From: Verrucomicrobiales bacterium
GTDB taxonomy: Bacteria > Verrucomicrobiota > Verrucomicrobiia > Verrucomicrobiales > DEV007
Length of the DNA: 14,873 bases
NCBI GenBank assembly: GCA_023253615.1
Contig: JALRFZ010000425.1
Location: 1 to 14,873, forward strand
Direction: 5' to 3'
A program made the translations under genes and the position numbers. Positions 1-7,671 of this stretch are shown here, one piece after another (the first letter of the stretch is position 1; every line of letters begins with the position of its first letter). The notes beneath the pieces were generated by a model, which was not told the DNA's origin, made no database searches, and saw only the letters and a list, made by a program, of their open reading frames with translations.

Positions 1-168
1 CTAGACATGTTCAAGGTCAAAAAACACATGGCTTGTGGGCTACTTCTGACTTTTTTGTCCTGCACCCCTGGCCCGATCCTCATACTTCGTCAGGACGGGT
101 TCCGCCGCAGACGTGCTTCGGGGCGGCGTCAAAATCGGCCCGAGGAAATCCTTGTTACCATCCCTGCC
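1..168. other. Gene-free left edge
   Basis: I find no convincing gene here. A plus-strand frame from position 7 starts like a lipoprotein (hydrophobic stretch, then Cys), but it runs on into low-complexity Arg-rich sequence antisense to the DUF4325 gene, so I treat it as chance. A minus-strand frame opens at an ATG at 81-83 and runs off the edge after 27 codons, with no SD and no recognisable motif. The stretch is more AT-rich than its surroundings and lies downstream of the minus-strand operon, so it may hold that operon's 3' end. No clear terminator hairpin was seen. Confidence 0.5.
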
Positions 169-465
169 TCAGGCCGCTTCTTTGCTTTGCCTGTCAGCGA
201 AGACCAGTCGCAGCACCGCCCTCACTCCCTTGTTCGCGGATGCGAGATGCACCCGCTCGCGAAAGAGATCGGCCCCAAATTCCGAAAAGAGGTCGCCAAA
301 ACACTCGTCGGCGAAGGAATGCGAGACCGCTCCGACGTTTGAGAAGTCGATCCGCACCTCCTCCCCACGGTCGAGCAAGGCCCTGATCTCGTCGCGGAAC
401 CGCGCGCCCATGAAGCGTGTCTTGAGGACATCGCCGCCTTCGTTGCCGGGGTTCAGAACCGTCAT
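169..465 (-). CDS. STAS-like domain protein (DUF4325 family)
   Basis: This is a 98-residue soluble protein consisting of almost nothing but a STAS-like DUF4325 domain. Residues 17-24 (TRFMGARF) match the family's N-terminal motif. Residues 37-57 give the characteristic strand and helix, with IDFSNV followed by SHSFADECFG. The C-terminal part has a second strand and an Asn (SANKG, 76-80). Members are usually about 90-120 residues, so it looks complete. It lies just downstream of a STAS-like/GHKL-ATPase gene on the same strand, which suggests an ATPase-partner switch like SpoIIAA/SpoIIAB, but that role is inferred. The start is uncertain. The ATG at 465 fits the family length. A TTG at 525 overlaps the upstream stop as TTGA and would add 20 residues that look unlike the family. 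Neither start has an SD. Confidence 0.8.
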   Translation of the reverse strand: MTVLNPGNEGGDVLKTRFMGARFRDEIRALLDRGEEVRIDFSNVGAVSHSFADECFGDLFSEFGADLFRERVHLASANKGVRAVLRLVFADRQSKEAA

Positions 466-521
466 GGATTGTCGAAAATTACGGGATTCGGCACCAAACC
501 GAACGTTGGGTAACGGAATCC

Positions 522-1448
522 TCAATCGTCGAAGAAATCAAGCCCGTCTTCAGGATCCGGCGTCCAGACTTCCTTGTAGAGGGTTTCGATATCGAGCGGC
601 CGATCCCGATAGAGGGTGAACGCGACCACCGTGCCGGGCCAGCGAGCCGTAGCCTCATGCTCGCTGATGTCGGTGCCCGTTTGGCTCAACCGGTCTGTCA
701 GGGAATAGATCCCGAGCTTTCCCCCATTCAAGCGGACGAGGCCCGAGGCCAGGGCCAGGCCATAACCGGAATTGTGGGCCGGACGGCTCGTCACCTTCGG
801 CGCGATGGCGGCGTGGAGCGGCCCCCCGTGCTTCTTCACGAGTTCCAGAAGCGTCTCCGTGTCCGAGAACCGCGTCCGAATTCCGACCCCGAGATCCACA
901 ATCGCGGCGGAGATCCGGTTTTCGTAGGACTGGCAGCAGAGGTAGGCCCCGGTCGGGGGCTGGGCATGGTGAAAGACGTTTTCGACGATTTCGGAAAGGA
1001 TCGTGTCGATGGCGCGGCGTGCCTCGTCCGCGAGGGCGAACTGGCGCTGAAACACGGCACAAACCGCCGTCGTCGCCACCGACACGTCGGCCGCCGCACC
1101 GAGGCGCGTCAGCTCCACGAAACGCCCGTCCGGACTCCTTCTCTGATACGGGTAGAGATCCCTCTCGCCCAGCATTTCAAACAAGCCCAATCGCTCGAGG
1201 TAGCTTCTGACATCGCTTCGCGACGGTCGGATCACTTCCACGCAGGTCTGCTCCCGAAGTTGCAGGTAATGGATCCCCGCCGCGAGGCAGGCAAGTCCGA
1301 CCGGCTCGCAGAATTGCAACTCTCCAAGATCAAGCCGGAAGCGGTCCGACTCGGCGGTGGACACCGCGTGGACCCGCTGGGTGAATCCAGGCAGGGAACC
1401 CCAATCGAAGGTTCCCCGAACCGGAAAGGAAAGGGGATTCCGGTTCAT
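522..1448 (-). CDS. STAS-like plus GHKL (HATPase_c) ATP-binding protein
   Basis: A 308-residue cytoplasmic protein with no transmembrane segment. Residues about 35-95 look STAS-like: a hydrophobic strand, then LGELQFCEPVGLACLAAG, then a second strand and helix. Residues about 125-280 form a GHKL ATPase fold. The N-box is LSEIVENVFHHA (E153, N157), the G1 box is DLGVGI (185-190) and the G2 box is NSGYGLAL (226-233). There is no phospho-acceptor His domain, so it is not an ordinary sensor histidine kinase. It resembles RsbW/SpoIIAB-type regulators, with the partner-type STAS fold fused on. The downstream DUF4325 gene begins within 57 bp or overlaps it, implying translational coupling. The upstream stop codon of the restriction remnant lies only 6 nt before this ATG, so the pair may have been the tail of that operon. 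Its target is unknown. Confidence 0.8.
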   Translation of the reverse strand: MNRNPLSFPVRGTFDWGSLPGFTQRVHAVSTAESDRFRLDLGELQFCEPVGLACLAAGIHYLQLREQTCVEVIRPSRSDVRSYLERLGLFEMLGERDLYPYQRRSPDGRFVELTRLGAAADVSVATTAVCAVFQRQFALADEARRAIDTILSEIVENVFHHAQPPTGAYLCCQSYENRISAAIVDLGVGIRTRFSDTETLLELVKKHGGPLHAAIAPKVTSRPAHNSGYGLALASGLVRLNGGKLGIYSLTDRLSQTGTDISEHEATARWPGTVVAFTLYRDRPLDIETLYKEVWTPDPEDGLDFFDD

Positions 1449-1454
1449 GATGGC

Positions 1455-1616
1455 TCAGGGTTCCCCTCTGAACGCCCGGCCGGGGATGGCGGGGAGGAGG
1501 GCGTCGAGTTCGGCGGCGAAGCGGCGCTGCCCGGTGATCAAATAGGGATCGTCCTCCCATACGGCCACCTGGAGGGCGGGCACCACGTGCTTGCGGCAGG
1601 TCTCGGCTTCGTTCAT
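1455..1616 (-). pseudogene. Type I restriction scar: HsdR start joined to HsdS end
   Basis: This is an open frame of 53 residues. Residues 1-33 match the start of type I restriction HsdR subunits, which typically begin with an AETCR..VVP.L motif, then A.W and a Q..F. Here they read AETCRKHVVPAL, VW, then DP and GQRRF. Residues about 34-53 match the usual C-terminus of specificity subunits HsdS: ELDALLPAI then RAFRGEP, where the family typically reads LDALLP.IL..AF.GEL. An in-frame deletion between the start of hsdR and the end of hsdS, removing hsdM and most of both genes in an R-M-S operon, would produce exactly this. Substitutions at usually conserved positions (V for G before W20, G29 for E, P45-G46 for LD) suggest decay. 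A misassembly over a short GC-rich match near 1509-1520 is the alternative. The peptide can have no restriction function. Confidence 0.7.
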
Positions 1617-1698
1617 CGGGTGGTGGGAGTGACCGGGGTGGATTTACCGTGGGACACGCTGCTTTTACCTCGATTCGACCGTCACGGCAATGGCTGAA

Positions 1699-2388
1699 TC
1701 ACCCCAGCAACTCCTGCACCACTGCGGCATCCACCTCCACCAGCGAATCGACGATCCGGGCCGCGCCGCTTTCGAGGAAACTCTCCTGCGGGTGGGTCGT
1801 GGTCACGGCGAGGGCGCGCATTCCGGCGGCGAGGGCGGCCTCGATCCCGACGTGGGCGTCTTCGACGACGAGGCAACGTCCCGGCTCTCGACCGATCTTG
1901 CGGGCGGCCTCGAGGAAGACGTCCGGGGCGGGTTTGCCGCGGGTCACGTCCTCGGCCCCGGTGTAGTTCGGACCGAAGAAGGGCGCGAGTCCCGTTGCCG
2001 CGAAACAGACTTCGATGTTCTTCCGCGAGGTCGAGGAGCCGAGCGAGGCAGGAACACCCGCCGCCGCGAGGGACTCGAGGAGGACGACGACGCCCGGGAG
2101 CGGCTCGATCCCGTCGGCGGCGAGGAGTTCACGGTAAAGTTCCTCCTTCCGTTCGCCGAGGGCGTGGATCGTCGCGTGATCGTCCGCCTCGGCCCAGTGG
2201 AAGACGTGGGGGATGCACATGACGTTGCGCATGCCGAAGGATTCCTTGAACTGCTCTTTCGTGAGCGGCTTGCCGAGCTCCGTGGCGAGCTGGAACCAAC
2301 TCCGCTCGTGTTGGTCGTGTGAATCGATGAGGACACCATCGAGGTCGAAGACGACGCCGATTTCGGAGAAGGGAGGAAGCGCGGACAT
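1699..2388 (-). CDS. HAD-superfamily phosphatase, beta-phosphoglucomutase-like
   Basis: A 229-residue soluble HAD hydrolase with a four-helix cap. Motif I is FDLDGVLIDS, with nucleophile D15 and acid/base D17. Motif II is GSSTSR (117-122). Motif III is GKPAPDVF, with K152. Motif IV is VVEDAHVGI, with E176 and D177 as Mg-binding acids. The cap between residues 20 and 95 is the size seen in sugar-phosphate phosphatases and beta-phosphoglucomutases. The substrate is probably a phosphorylated sugar, but I cannot choose one. I prefer the ATG at 2388, which puts the usual few residues before the first strand. A GTG at 2442 overlaps the stop of the upstream gene as GTGA and would add an 18-residue Pro/Arg-rich lead, so translational coupling from that GTG is possible. 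No SD is visible at either start. Confidence 0.88.
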   Translation of the reverse strand: MSALPPFSEIGVVFDLDGVLIDSHDQHERSWFQLATELGKPLTKEQFKESFGMRNVMCIPHVFHWAEADDHATIHALGERKEELYRELLAADGIEPLPGVVVLLESLAAAGVPASLGSSTSRKNIEVCFAATGLAPFFGPNYTGAEDVTRGKPAPDVFLEAARKIGREPGRCLVVEDAHVGIEAALAAGMRALAVTTTHPQESFLESGAARIVDSLVEVDAAVVQELLG

Positions 2389-2438
2389 GGCGCGGGAGTA
2401 TCGCGCGGCAGGGGGAAAGGGCAAGCGGCGTGGGAAAC

Positions 2439-5400
2439 TCACCTCACCTGCACCCGAAGTTTCACCTGGTCCTGCCGCGTCGGATCGGAGGCGGCTTGGG
2501 CGCGGATCTGGGAGAGGAAGCGGACGGAGGGACCGAGGTGGCGGGTGCGCAGGAAAAAACGTCCGTCTTTGCCGACGGGGTCGGAAACGGTGAGACCGCC
2601 GGTGGTGATGGCGGCGGTGACGTTGCCGCCTTTGGCGAGGAGATATCGAAGTTGGAAGTCGCGGGTGCCGGCGGTGCCGGTGAGGATGATTTCATCGGGG
2701 GCTCCGTCGTTCTCAAGAGCAAGCACGACCTTGCCGCCGCGCCGCGGACGCAGGCTCTGGAGGTATTGCTGGGTTCGGTCGTAAAGATTGCCACCGGTGA
2801 GTAGGGCGGGAGTGGCGCCGATGAGGAGATCGGGTTGTCCGGGCTCGCCCGAAGCGGTGTAGCGGACACCCGTGCCGGGGGCGCTCTCGCCGGAATCGTT
2901 TACCCCGACTACCCAATAATAGAGCGTCTCGGAGAGCGGAGGATCTTCGTCGCGGTATTGTCGCAGGACGGAGGTGCCGATCTCTACGGCGGAGGCGAAG
3001 TCATTCGTCGATCCCCGGAAAATCTTGTAAGAGAGCGTGCCGGGTGCGTCGTTCCATGAGAGGAGCAATCCTTCGCCGGCGGAGTCCGATATCGTGAGAT
3101 CGCGGGGCGTCGCGGGCGGTGTGTCGGTCTGTCCGTCGAGCGGAGAGCCGTCGAGCTGGAGGAGGAAGGCTTCGAGCTGCGCCTTCTCGGTCACGTTGAG
3201 CCGCGAGGCGCGACGATGCGGCTCGGCGGCGGTCAGTTTGGCGGCGGTGGAGATAGTGATCTCGTCGATGCCGAGAGGGAGCCAGTTCGGCGAGATCGCG
3301 GTGATCTGGATGGTGTTGTTGGGTCCGGCGTTGAGATTCACGTCCTCCACCCTGACACTCTTCCAATTCACGTAGCGCCAGTCGGGGACGTTGCCGGTGA
3401 GTGTGACGTTCGTGGTGTGGTTCGTGCCATTCACACGCACGCGGACGGTGCCGTTGGCATAACCGAGGCTGTAGCGCATCGTGATCGCTCCTACGCCGCC
3501 GGGTCCGCCATCGATTCCGGTGAGGGTGAGGGTGCCGCCATCCCAGGTCTCGGCGAGGGCTTCGCCGCGCACGGTCTGATCGTTGTTGTAGTAGGTCCAC
3601 TGCGTCGTGATCTGGCCTCCTCCGCTGACGGTGCCGCTCTCGGCCGGCACCTGGGTGCCGCCGGTGGTGGTGAAGACCTCGGCGAGGGTTTTGGCGCTGC
3701 CGTCGTGGAGGTAGGGCGCGGATTCCCAGAGACCGCGAAGGGTTGGTGTCTCGATGCCGGGCAGGGCGGCACCGAGGCGGGAGCCCGAGGTTGTGCCGGT
3801 GGTGCCGACGTCGTGGAGGAGACCGTCGGTCATCTCCGTGCCGGCATGGCAGGTGGCGCAGCCTTCGCGCAGAAAGATGGCCTGTCCGGCGACGGCGGCG
3901 GCGGTGAGCGATCCATCAGCGGCGCGGTGCGGGCTTTTCGGAATCCGCTCGTGATCGAGGCTGGCGAGGTAGGCGGCGAGGGCATCGAGATCCGGATCGA
4001 GCCCGGCCTTGGGTGGACCGAGCGGAGTCGAAGCCGTTGCGAATTGGGTGTTTGTCAGGAAGCCGGTGCCGCCGAAGGCGTTGCGGATGTCGTGTTCGAA
4101 ATCCTGGATCTCGTCGAAGTTCCCGGTCCAGTGGACGTTGCCATGCCGCATCCCGGCGCGGCCGTTGAGGGAGGTGGTGTTGCGCAGGCCTTCGCCGCGC
4201 CCGGTGAAGTCCCAGGTGCGTCCGTCGAAACCGCCGTCGGCATGGCAGGTGGCGCAGGAGAGATAACCTTCGCCGCTCATGCGCGGATCGCCGGCGTGGT
4301 GGAAGAGTTGTTTGCCGCGCAGGACCGTCTCGGGCAGGACTTCCAAAGTGGTCGTGGCGACGGTCTGGCGCGGGAAGTCGGCGCGGCCTTCGGCGTAGAA
4401 GTCCGCGAGCTCGAAGACGGTGAGATCGCGGCCGAGGTCGTTTTTCACAAAGAGCCGCCCGGTGACGGGATCGCAAGCGAGACCTCGCGGCGACCGCCCG
4501 ACGGTTTGGCGCGAGACGAAACCTCCGAGCCCGGCCGAGCGATCGACCTCGAAGCGATCAAAGACGGAGATCTCGTTGTTTCCCTGGAGGGTCACGAAGA
4601 AGTAATCGCCGAGCGGGCTGAAGGCCACGGCGCTGGCGCAGTCGCTGTTGTCGAGATCGAGCGAATCGATCACTTCGTTCGACGCTGTATCGATCACGGT
4701 GAGGAGATTGCGCACGGTGTTGTCCTGGTCGAGGTCGGCAGCGACGAGGAGGCCCTTGTCGCTGTTCATCTTGTTCGAGGCGACGAGGAGACGTGAGCCG
4801 TCCTTGCTCACCGCGAGACCGGCGAGGTAGTTCGGCGTGCCCTTGCCTTCGGCGGTGCTGTCGCGGTGCGCGTTGTCGCCGAGCTTGTCGAGCCGGATCG
4901 TGCCGGCGAGGGTCATCGTGGAAGTATTGACGCGCCAGACTTCGGCGTGATCCTGCGCGGAGAGGAAGCGCGAGACGTAGAGCATAGCCCCGTCGGGGGA
5001 GAGGGCGAGCGCCCGGGCGGTGGGGCCGAGGGCGAGACGGCCGGTGATGGCTCCGGTTGAGGTATTGAGCCGGATGACCTCCCCCGGGCCTGACAAAGAC
5101 ACAAACGCACTGGCCCCGTTCGGCGAAATGACGATGCCGTGGGGTGCATCGCCGTAGTCGAGGGCGATCGGAGGCAGGGTGGTGCCATCGGTCTGGACGC
5201 GGGCGAGGCGGTCTCCGCTGCGGCAGGCGACCCAGGCGCGGCCTTGCCCGTCGATCGCGAGACTGCGCGGATCGGCTCCGACGCTTGCTTCGAAACGTCG
5301 CGCGAGGGTGTCGGTATTCAGGGCGGTGACGGTGCCGTGATCGGGATTCACCGTCCAGACGGTGCGGCGTGTTTCATCCACCTCGACCTCGGTGCTGCGC

Positions 5401-7097
5401 GGCGGCGTGCGCGTGGCGGTCTCGTTCGTGACGGTGACGGTGAGAACGGAGACTGCGGTGAGGCCCGCCGCATCGCGGACGATGGCTTTCGCGAAATATC
5501 GCCCCGTCGTGGCGTAGGCATGGGAAATGTTTGCCGTCGCGCTCCAATCGCTGCGCGGTGTGCCATCTCCGAAATCGAAGCGGTATTCGAGAGATCCGTT
5601 CTCGGGATCGCTCGCGGTGGCGGAGAGGGTCACGTTTTGCCCGGGTACGGCTGGATGAACGGAGCTGGAGAAGGAGGTGACGGCGGGCGGCTGGTTTCCC
5701 GAGACGGTCGCACCGGTGGAAAAGGTGAAGCGGTATTCCTCGATGCCATTGCCGACCGCGTCCTTGATCCCGCCGCCGGTGAGGACGACCTCGTAGGTGG
5801 TGTTGGCCAGCAGGTTCTGGTCGGGCGTGAAGGTGAGGATGTCGTTGAAGGCGAAAACGGCTTTGCCCGTGATCGCCTGACCGCCGAGAGGGCGCACGAT
5901 CAGGTTCGTACCGGGGCGGATCGTCGTGGAGTCGAGCGTCTCGTGGATGAGCAGGGAGATCGGCGCGCCGCGCGGGTAATTGGTCTGTCCGGCGCGGGGA
6001 ATGTGATAGCCGACGCTGGGGCCGCGCGTGTCCGGTGCCGCCTGATGCGCCCAGATCGCGAGGCCTTGGTTTTCACCGATGCCGCCGGTGGCGAGGAGAT
6101 TGCCGAGGGGAAGGAGGAATTGGCTCGTGTCGACTTCCTCGCCCTCGGTGTCGAGGCGCAGCACCGAGGTGAAGGTGCGCATATCGACCTTGTGGCTGCC
6201 GAGGAAGGCGTATTCATCCTGGAATTGAAGATACATCGTCTCGGCTCCGGGCAGGGTGACGTCGGAGACGAGGCGCAGGTTTTCCGGATCGGTGACATCG
6301 ACGACGCGCATGCCCTGGGTCGGCTCCTGATAGGGGAACACGAGGTAGAGTTTGCCATCACCACCCCAGAGCTCGGGCCAATACCCGCCGGGACCACCGG
6401 TCTTGAGCACATCGAGGAGCCGCGGATTCGCCGGATCGCCGATGTCGTAGACGGCGACGCCGGTGCGGCTCTGATCGGAGGCGAAGATGAGAAGGTTTCC
6501 GAAGATGAAGGGGTGCCCGATCACGCCTGTCGCACCGATGTGATCCCAAGTGGCGAGAACCTGTCCGTTTTTACGCAATACGGCGAGATCGTCGATCTCT
6601 TCGGTGTTGTAACTCCAATAGGTGTTGATGTGCCAGGGCTGGAAGAGATCACCCCGATCGTAGGGGCCGTTGAGCCCCGGAGTCGAGGTGCGCTGGTTCA
6701 CACCGGGCGAAACGGCGCGGAAAGAGAAGGGGCGCTCCGGCGGCCAATTGTCGCCCAGAGCGAGGTAGTCGCCGATCTGGAGGTAGCCGTGGGCCATCAC
6801 GGGGTGGTTCGTCTCGTCGTAGGTCTCGGCGACGGTGACGTTGGAAAGGTTCGAGAGATTCCACCGCCGCACGAGGAAGTCCGACCCGGGCCGGCTCGAG
6901 GGCATCTCGGGCACGGTGTAGAGCCAGCCGTTGTGGTAGGCGATGACGGCGGTGCGGCCCTGCTGCGGCGCGAGAAGAGGCGTGAGAAGACGCCCCGGCG
7001 TCTGGGGGACGTTCGGAAATCCCTGTCCAGCGACGGGCAGAGTCCAACCAGCCAACCCCAGAGCCGTACCCGCAAGGGCTGGCCACGGAATTCTCAT
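2439..7097 (-). CDS. Secreted multidomain di-haem cytochrome c / beta-propeller protein
   Basis: A 1552-residue exported protein. Its parts in order: signal peptide 1-24 (cut near VAGQG); LVIVD-type propeller repeats about 45-360 (VAVYDIGDPANPRLL, MRVVDVTDPENLRLV); Ig-like Big_5 domain about 365-461; PKD domain about 470-558 (YRFDFGDG); YVTN-type beta-propeller about 565-900; and MauG/cytochrome-peroxidase-like haem domains with CATCH at 948-952 and 1080-1084. The second haem domain is interrupted at about 1147-1288 by a beta-rich, carbohydrate-binding-like module. An Fn3 domain (about 1328-1412) and an unassigned beta-rich tail follow. It probably acts in the periplasm or at the cell surface in electron transfer or oxidation of a bound polymer; the substrate is unknown. 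The ATG at 7097 is chosen because the signal peptide starts there; an upstream in-frame start at 7292 would add 65 unrelated residues. There is no PEP-CTERM or other sorting tail. The HAD gene follows with a possible 4-base overlap. Confidence 0.88.
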   Translation of the reverse strand: MRIPWPALAGTALGLAGWTLPVAGQGFPNVPQTPGRLLTPLLAPQQGRTAVIAYHNGWLYTVPEMPSSRPGSDFLVRRWNLSNLSNVTVAETYDETNHPVMAHGYLQIGDYLALGDNWPPERPFSFRAVSPGVNQRTSTPGLNGPYDRGDLFQPWHINTYWSYNTEEIDDLAVLRKNGQVLATWDHIGATGVIGHPFIFGNLLIFASDQSRTGVAVYDIGDPANPRLLDVLKTGGPGGYWPELWGGDGKLYLVFPYQEPTQGMRVVDVTDPENLRLVSDVTLPGAETMYLQFQDEYAFLGSHKVDMRTFTSVLRLDTEGEEVDTSQFLLPLGNLLATGGIGENQGLAIWAHQAAPDTRGPSVGYHIPRAGQTNYPRGAPISLLIHETLDSTTIRPGTNLIVRPLGGQAITGKAVFAFNDILTFTPDQNLLANTTYEVVLTGGGIKDAVGNGIEEYRFTFSTGATVSGNQPPAVTSFSSSVHPAVPGQNVTLSATASDPENGSLEYRFDFGDGTPRSDWSATANISHAYATTGRYFAKAIVRDAAGLTAVSVLTVTVTNETATRTPPRSTEVEVDETRRTVWTVNPDHGTVTALNTDTLARRFEASVGADPRSLAIDGQGRAWVACRSGDRLARVQTDGTTLPPIALDYGDAPHGIVISPNGASAFVSLSGPGEVIRLNTSTGAITGRLALGPTARALALSPDGAMLYVSRFLSAQDHAEVWRVNTSTMTLAGTIRLDKLGDNAHRDSTAEGKGTPNYLAGLAVSKDGSRLLVASNKMNSDKGLLVAADLDQDNTVRNLLTVIDTASNEVIDSLDLDNSDCASAVAFSPLGDYFFVTLQGNNEISVFDRFEVDRSAGLGGFVSRQTVGRSPRGLACDPVTGRLFVKNDLGRDLTVFELADFYAEGRADFPRQTVATTTLEVLPETVLRGKQLFHHAGDPRMSGEGYLSCATCHADGGFDGRTWDFTGRGEGLRNTTSLNGRAGMRHGNVHWTGNFDEIQDFEHDIRNAFGGTGFLTNTQFATASTPLGPPKAGLDPDLDALAAYLASLDHERIPKSPHRAADGSLTAAAVAGQAIFLREGCATCHAGTEMTDGLLHDVGTTGTTSGSRLGAALPGIETPTLRGLWESAPYLHDGSAKTLAEVFTTTGGTQVPAESGTVSGGGQITTQWTYYNNDQTVRGEALAETWDGGTLTLTGIDGGPGGVGAITMRYSLGYANGTVRVRVNGTNHTTNVTLTGNVPDWRYVNWKSVRVEDVNLNAGPNNTIQITAISPNWLPLGIDEITISTAAKLTAAEPHRRASRLNVTEKAQLEAFLLQLDGSPLDGQTDTPPATPRDLTISDSAGEGLLLSWNDAPGTLSYKIFRGSTNDFASAVEIGTSVLRQYRDEDPPLSETLYYWVVGVNDSGESAPGTGVRYTASGEPGQPDLLIGATPALLTGGNLYDRTQQYLQSLRPRRGGKVVLALENDGAPDEIILTGTAGTRDFQLRYLLAKGGNVTAAITTGGLTVSDPVGKDGRFFLRTRHLGPSVRFLSQIRAQAASDPTRQDQVKLRVQVR

Positions 7098-7161
7098 TTC
7101 TATGATTTTTATACTAGATACGAACAAAGTCCAGCATAAAGACGTGGATCCGGTGATGAGA

Positions 7162-7218
7162 GGTGGACCAAGCTTCAAGCTGGTTTTGGCTTTCCCACCG
7201 ACGAAAATCGCTTTGCCT
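7162..7218 (-). promoter_or_regulatory. Possible structured leader of the cytochrome gene
   Basis: On the transcribed (minus) strand, GGTGG at 7199-7195 can pair with CCACC at 7166-7162. They enclose a hairpin formed by ACCAGCT and the complementary AGCTTGGT arm (7184-7167, one bulged base). Just upstream, GGCAAAGCGATTTTCGT (7218-7202) forms a small CGA/TCG stem. The combination of GGCAAA, a short hairpin and GGTGGGAAAGCC recalls GEMM-type cyclic-di-GMP riboswitches. The canonical GCAAAGCC is altered, however, and the rest of the aptamer is not evident. It lies about 65-120 nt before the start codon. It may be only an ordinary leader structure. Confidence 0.2.
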
Positions 7219-7597
7219 CGACTACTGACGCCTCCCTGCCAGTCCGAAGACACAAGCGCCCGAAGGGAGACGTGAGATAACAGAAACGGCATTTATTAAA
7301 TTCCCGTCCCTCAATACTATACTTTTTTCGCATGTATGAGACTCGACTGTTTAAATCGGTGCTGGCGATGCGCTTTTATCATTGTGGAGCGACTTCGCCG
7401 TGCCGCCACGCCTTGAAATGCCGAAAATCAGGAACGCAAAAAATCTGTCCCCTAATTGTTTTAAGCGGGTCCTTCATGCGATGGTGGGGTTCAATTCGAG
7501 AGGTGCATCGGTTCTTTCACTGCGGTGGCATTCGCGCCCCTGACGGAGTGCTGCCGTGATTGCCGGGAGATCGCGCTTCGGGAAACGCACTTTTCGT

Positions 7598-7663
7598 CGG
7601 TCGCTCCCATGCGACCGCTCTCTTCCCTGTGGCAGGGGGGAGAAGGGGGGCTCGGCCCTCTTC
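7598..7663 (-). terminator. Three hairpins downstream of uxuA
   Basis: Read in the direction of uxuA, three inverted repeats follow its stop codon. The first is 7663-7642 (GAAG and GGGC arms against GCCC and CTTC, with an internal loop). The second is 7637-7625 (CCCTG / CAGGG, loop of 3). The third is 7617-7598, a perfect 7-bp stem, cggtcgc against gcgaccg, with a 6-base loop. None is followed by a run of T on the minus strand, so this is not a textbook intrinsic terminator. It could stabilise the 3' end or be part of a dispersed repeat. Confidence 0.35.
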
Positions 7664-7671
7664 ACCGTGTA

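Larger units (their letters stand above)
7098..7671. other. 574-bp gene-free region with probable dispersed-repeat debris
   Basis: No frame here looks like a gene. The part next to the cytochrome gene (7098-7330) is AT-rich at both ends and must hold its promoter and leader; TATA-like stretches occur at 7110-7116 and 7310-7322. Positions 7330-7560 give short plus-strand frames rich in Cys, His and Arg with no family resemblance. The 20 bases at 7438-7457 (reverse strand: a run reading GGGGACAGATTTTTT) resemble a motif I know from intergenic REP-like and IS200/RAYT-associated repeats. Positions 7500-7640 also look like a dispersed repeat rather than coding sequence. I cannot test copy number from one window. 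Confidence 0.45.

Noticed and set aside
7..342. Plus-strand frame starting like a lipoprotein
   Set aside because: The hydrophobic start and Cys are followed by Arg-rich sequence antisense to the DUF4325 gene. No RBS and no family match.
3845..4259. Two copies of catggcaggtggcgcag about 400 bp apart
   Set aside because: They simply encode the two CATCH haem motifs with the same codons and are not a mobile or regulatory repeat.
3216..4796. Long plus-strand open frame (526 codons) antisense to the cytochrome gene
   Set aside because: It lies opposite clear domains with CATCH haem motifs. Its Gly/Glu/Val-rich translation has no motif and comes from the GC-rich codon use of the real gene.
5139..7139. 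Long plus-strand open frame (666 codons) antisense to the propeller and PKD part
   Set aside because: Same reason: the opposite strand has a coherent signal peptide and domains, and this translation is low-complexity.
7332..7559. Plus-strand 75-codon Cys/His-rich frame
   Set aside because: It carries no known motif and lies in probable repeat sequence with stops nearby in the other frames. I do not consider it a gene.
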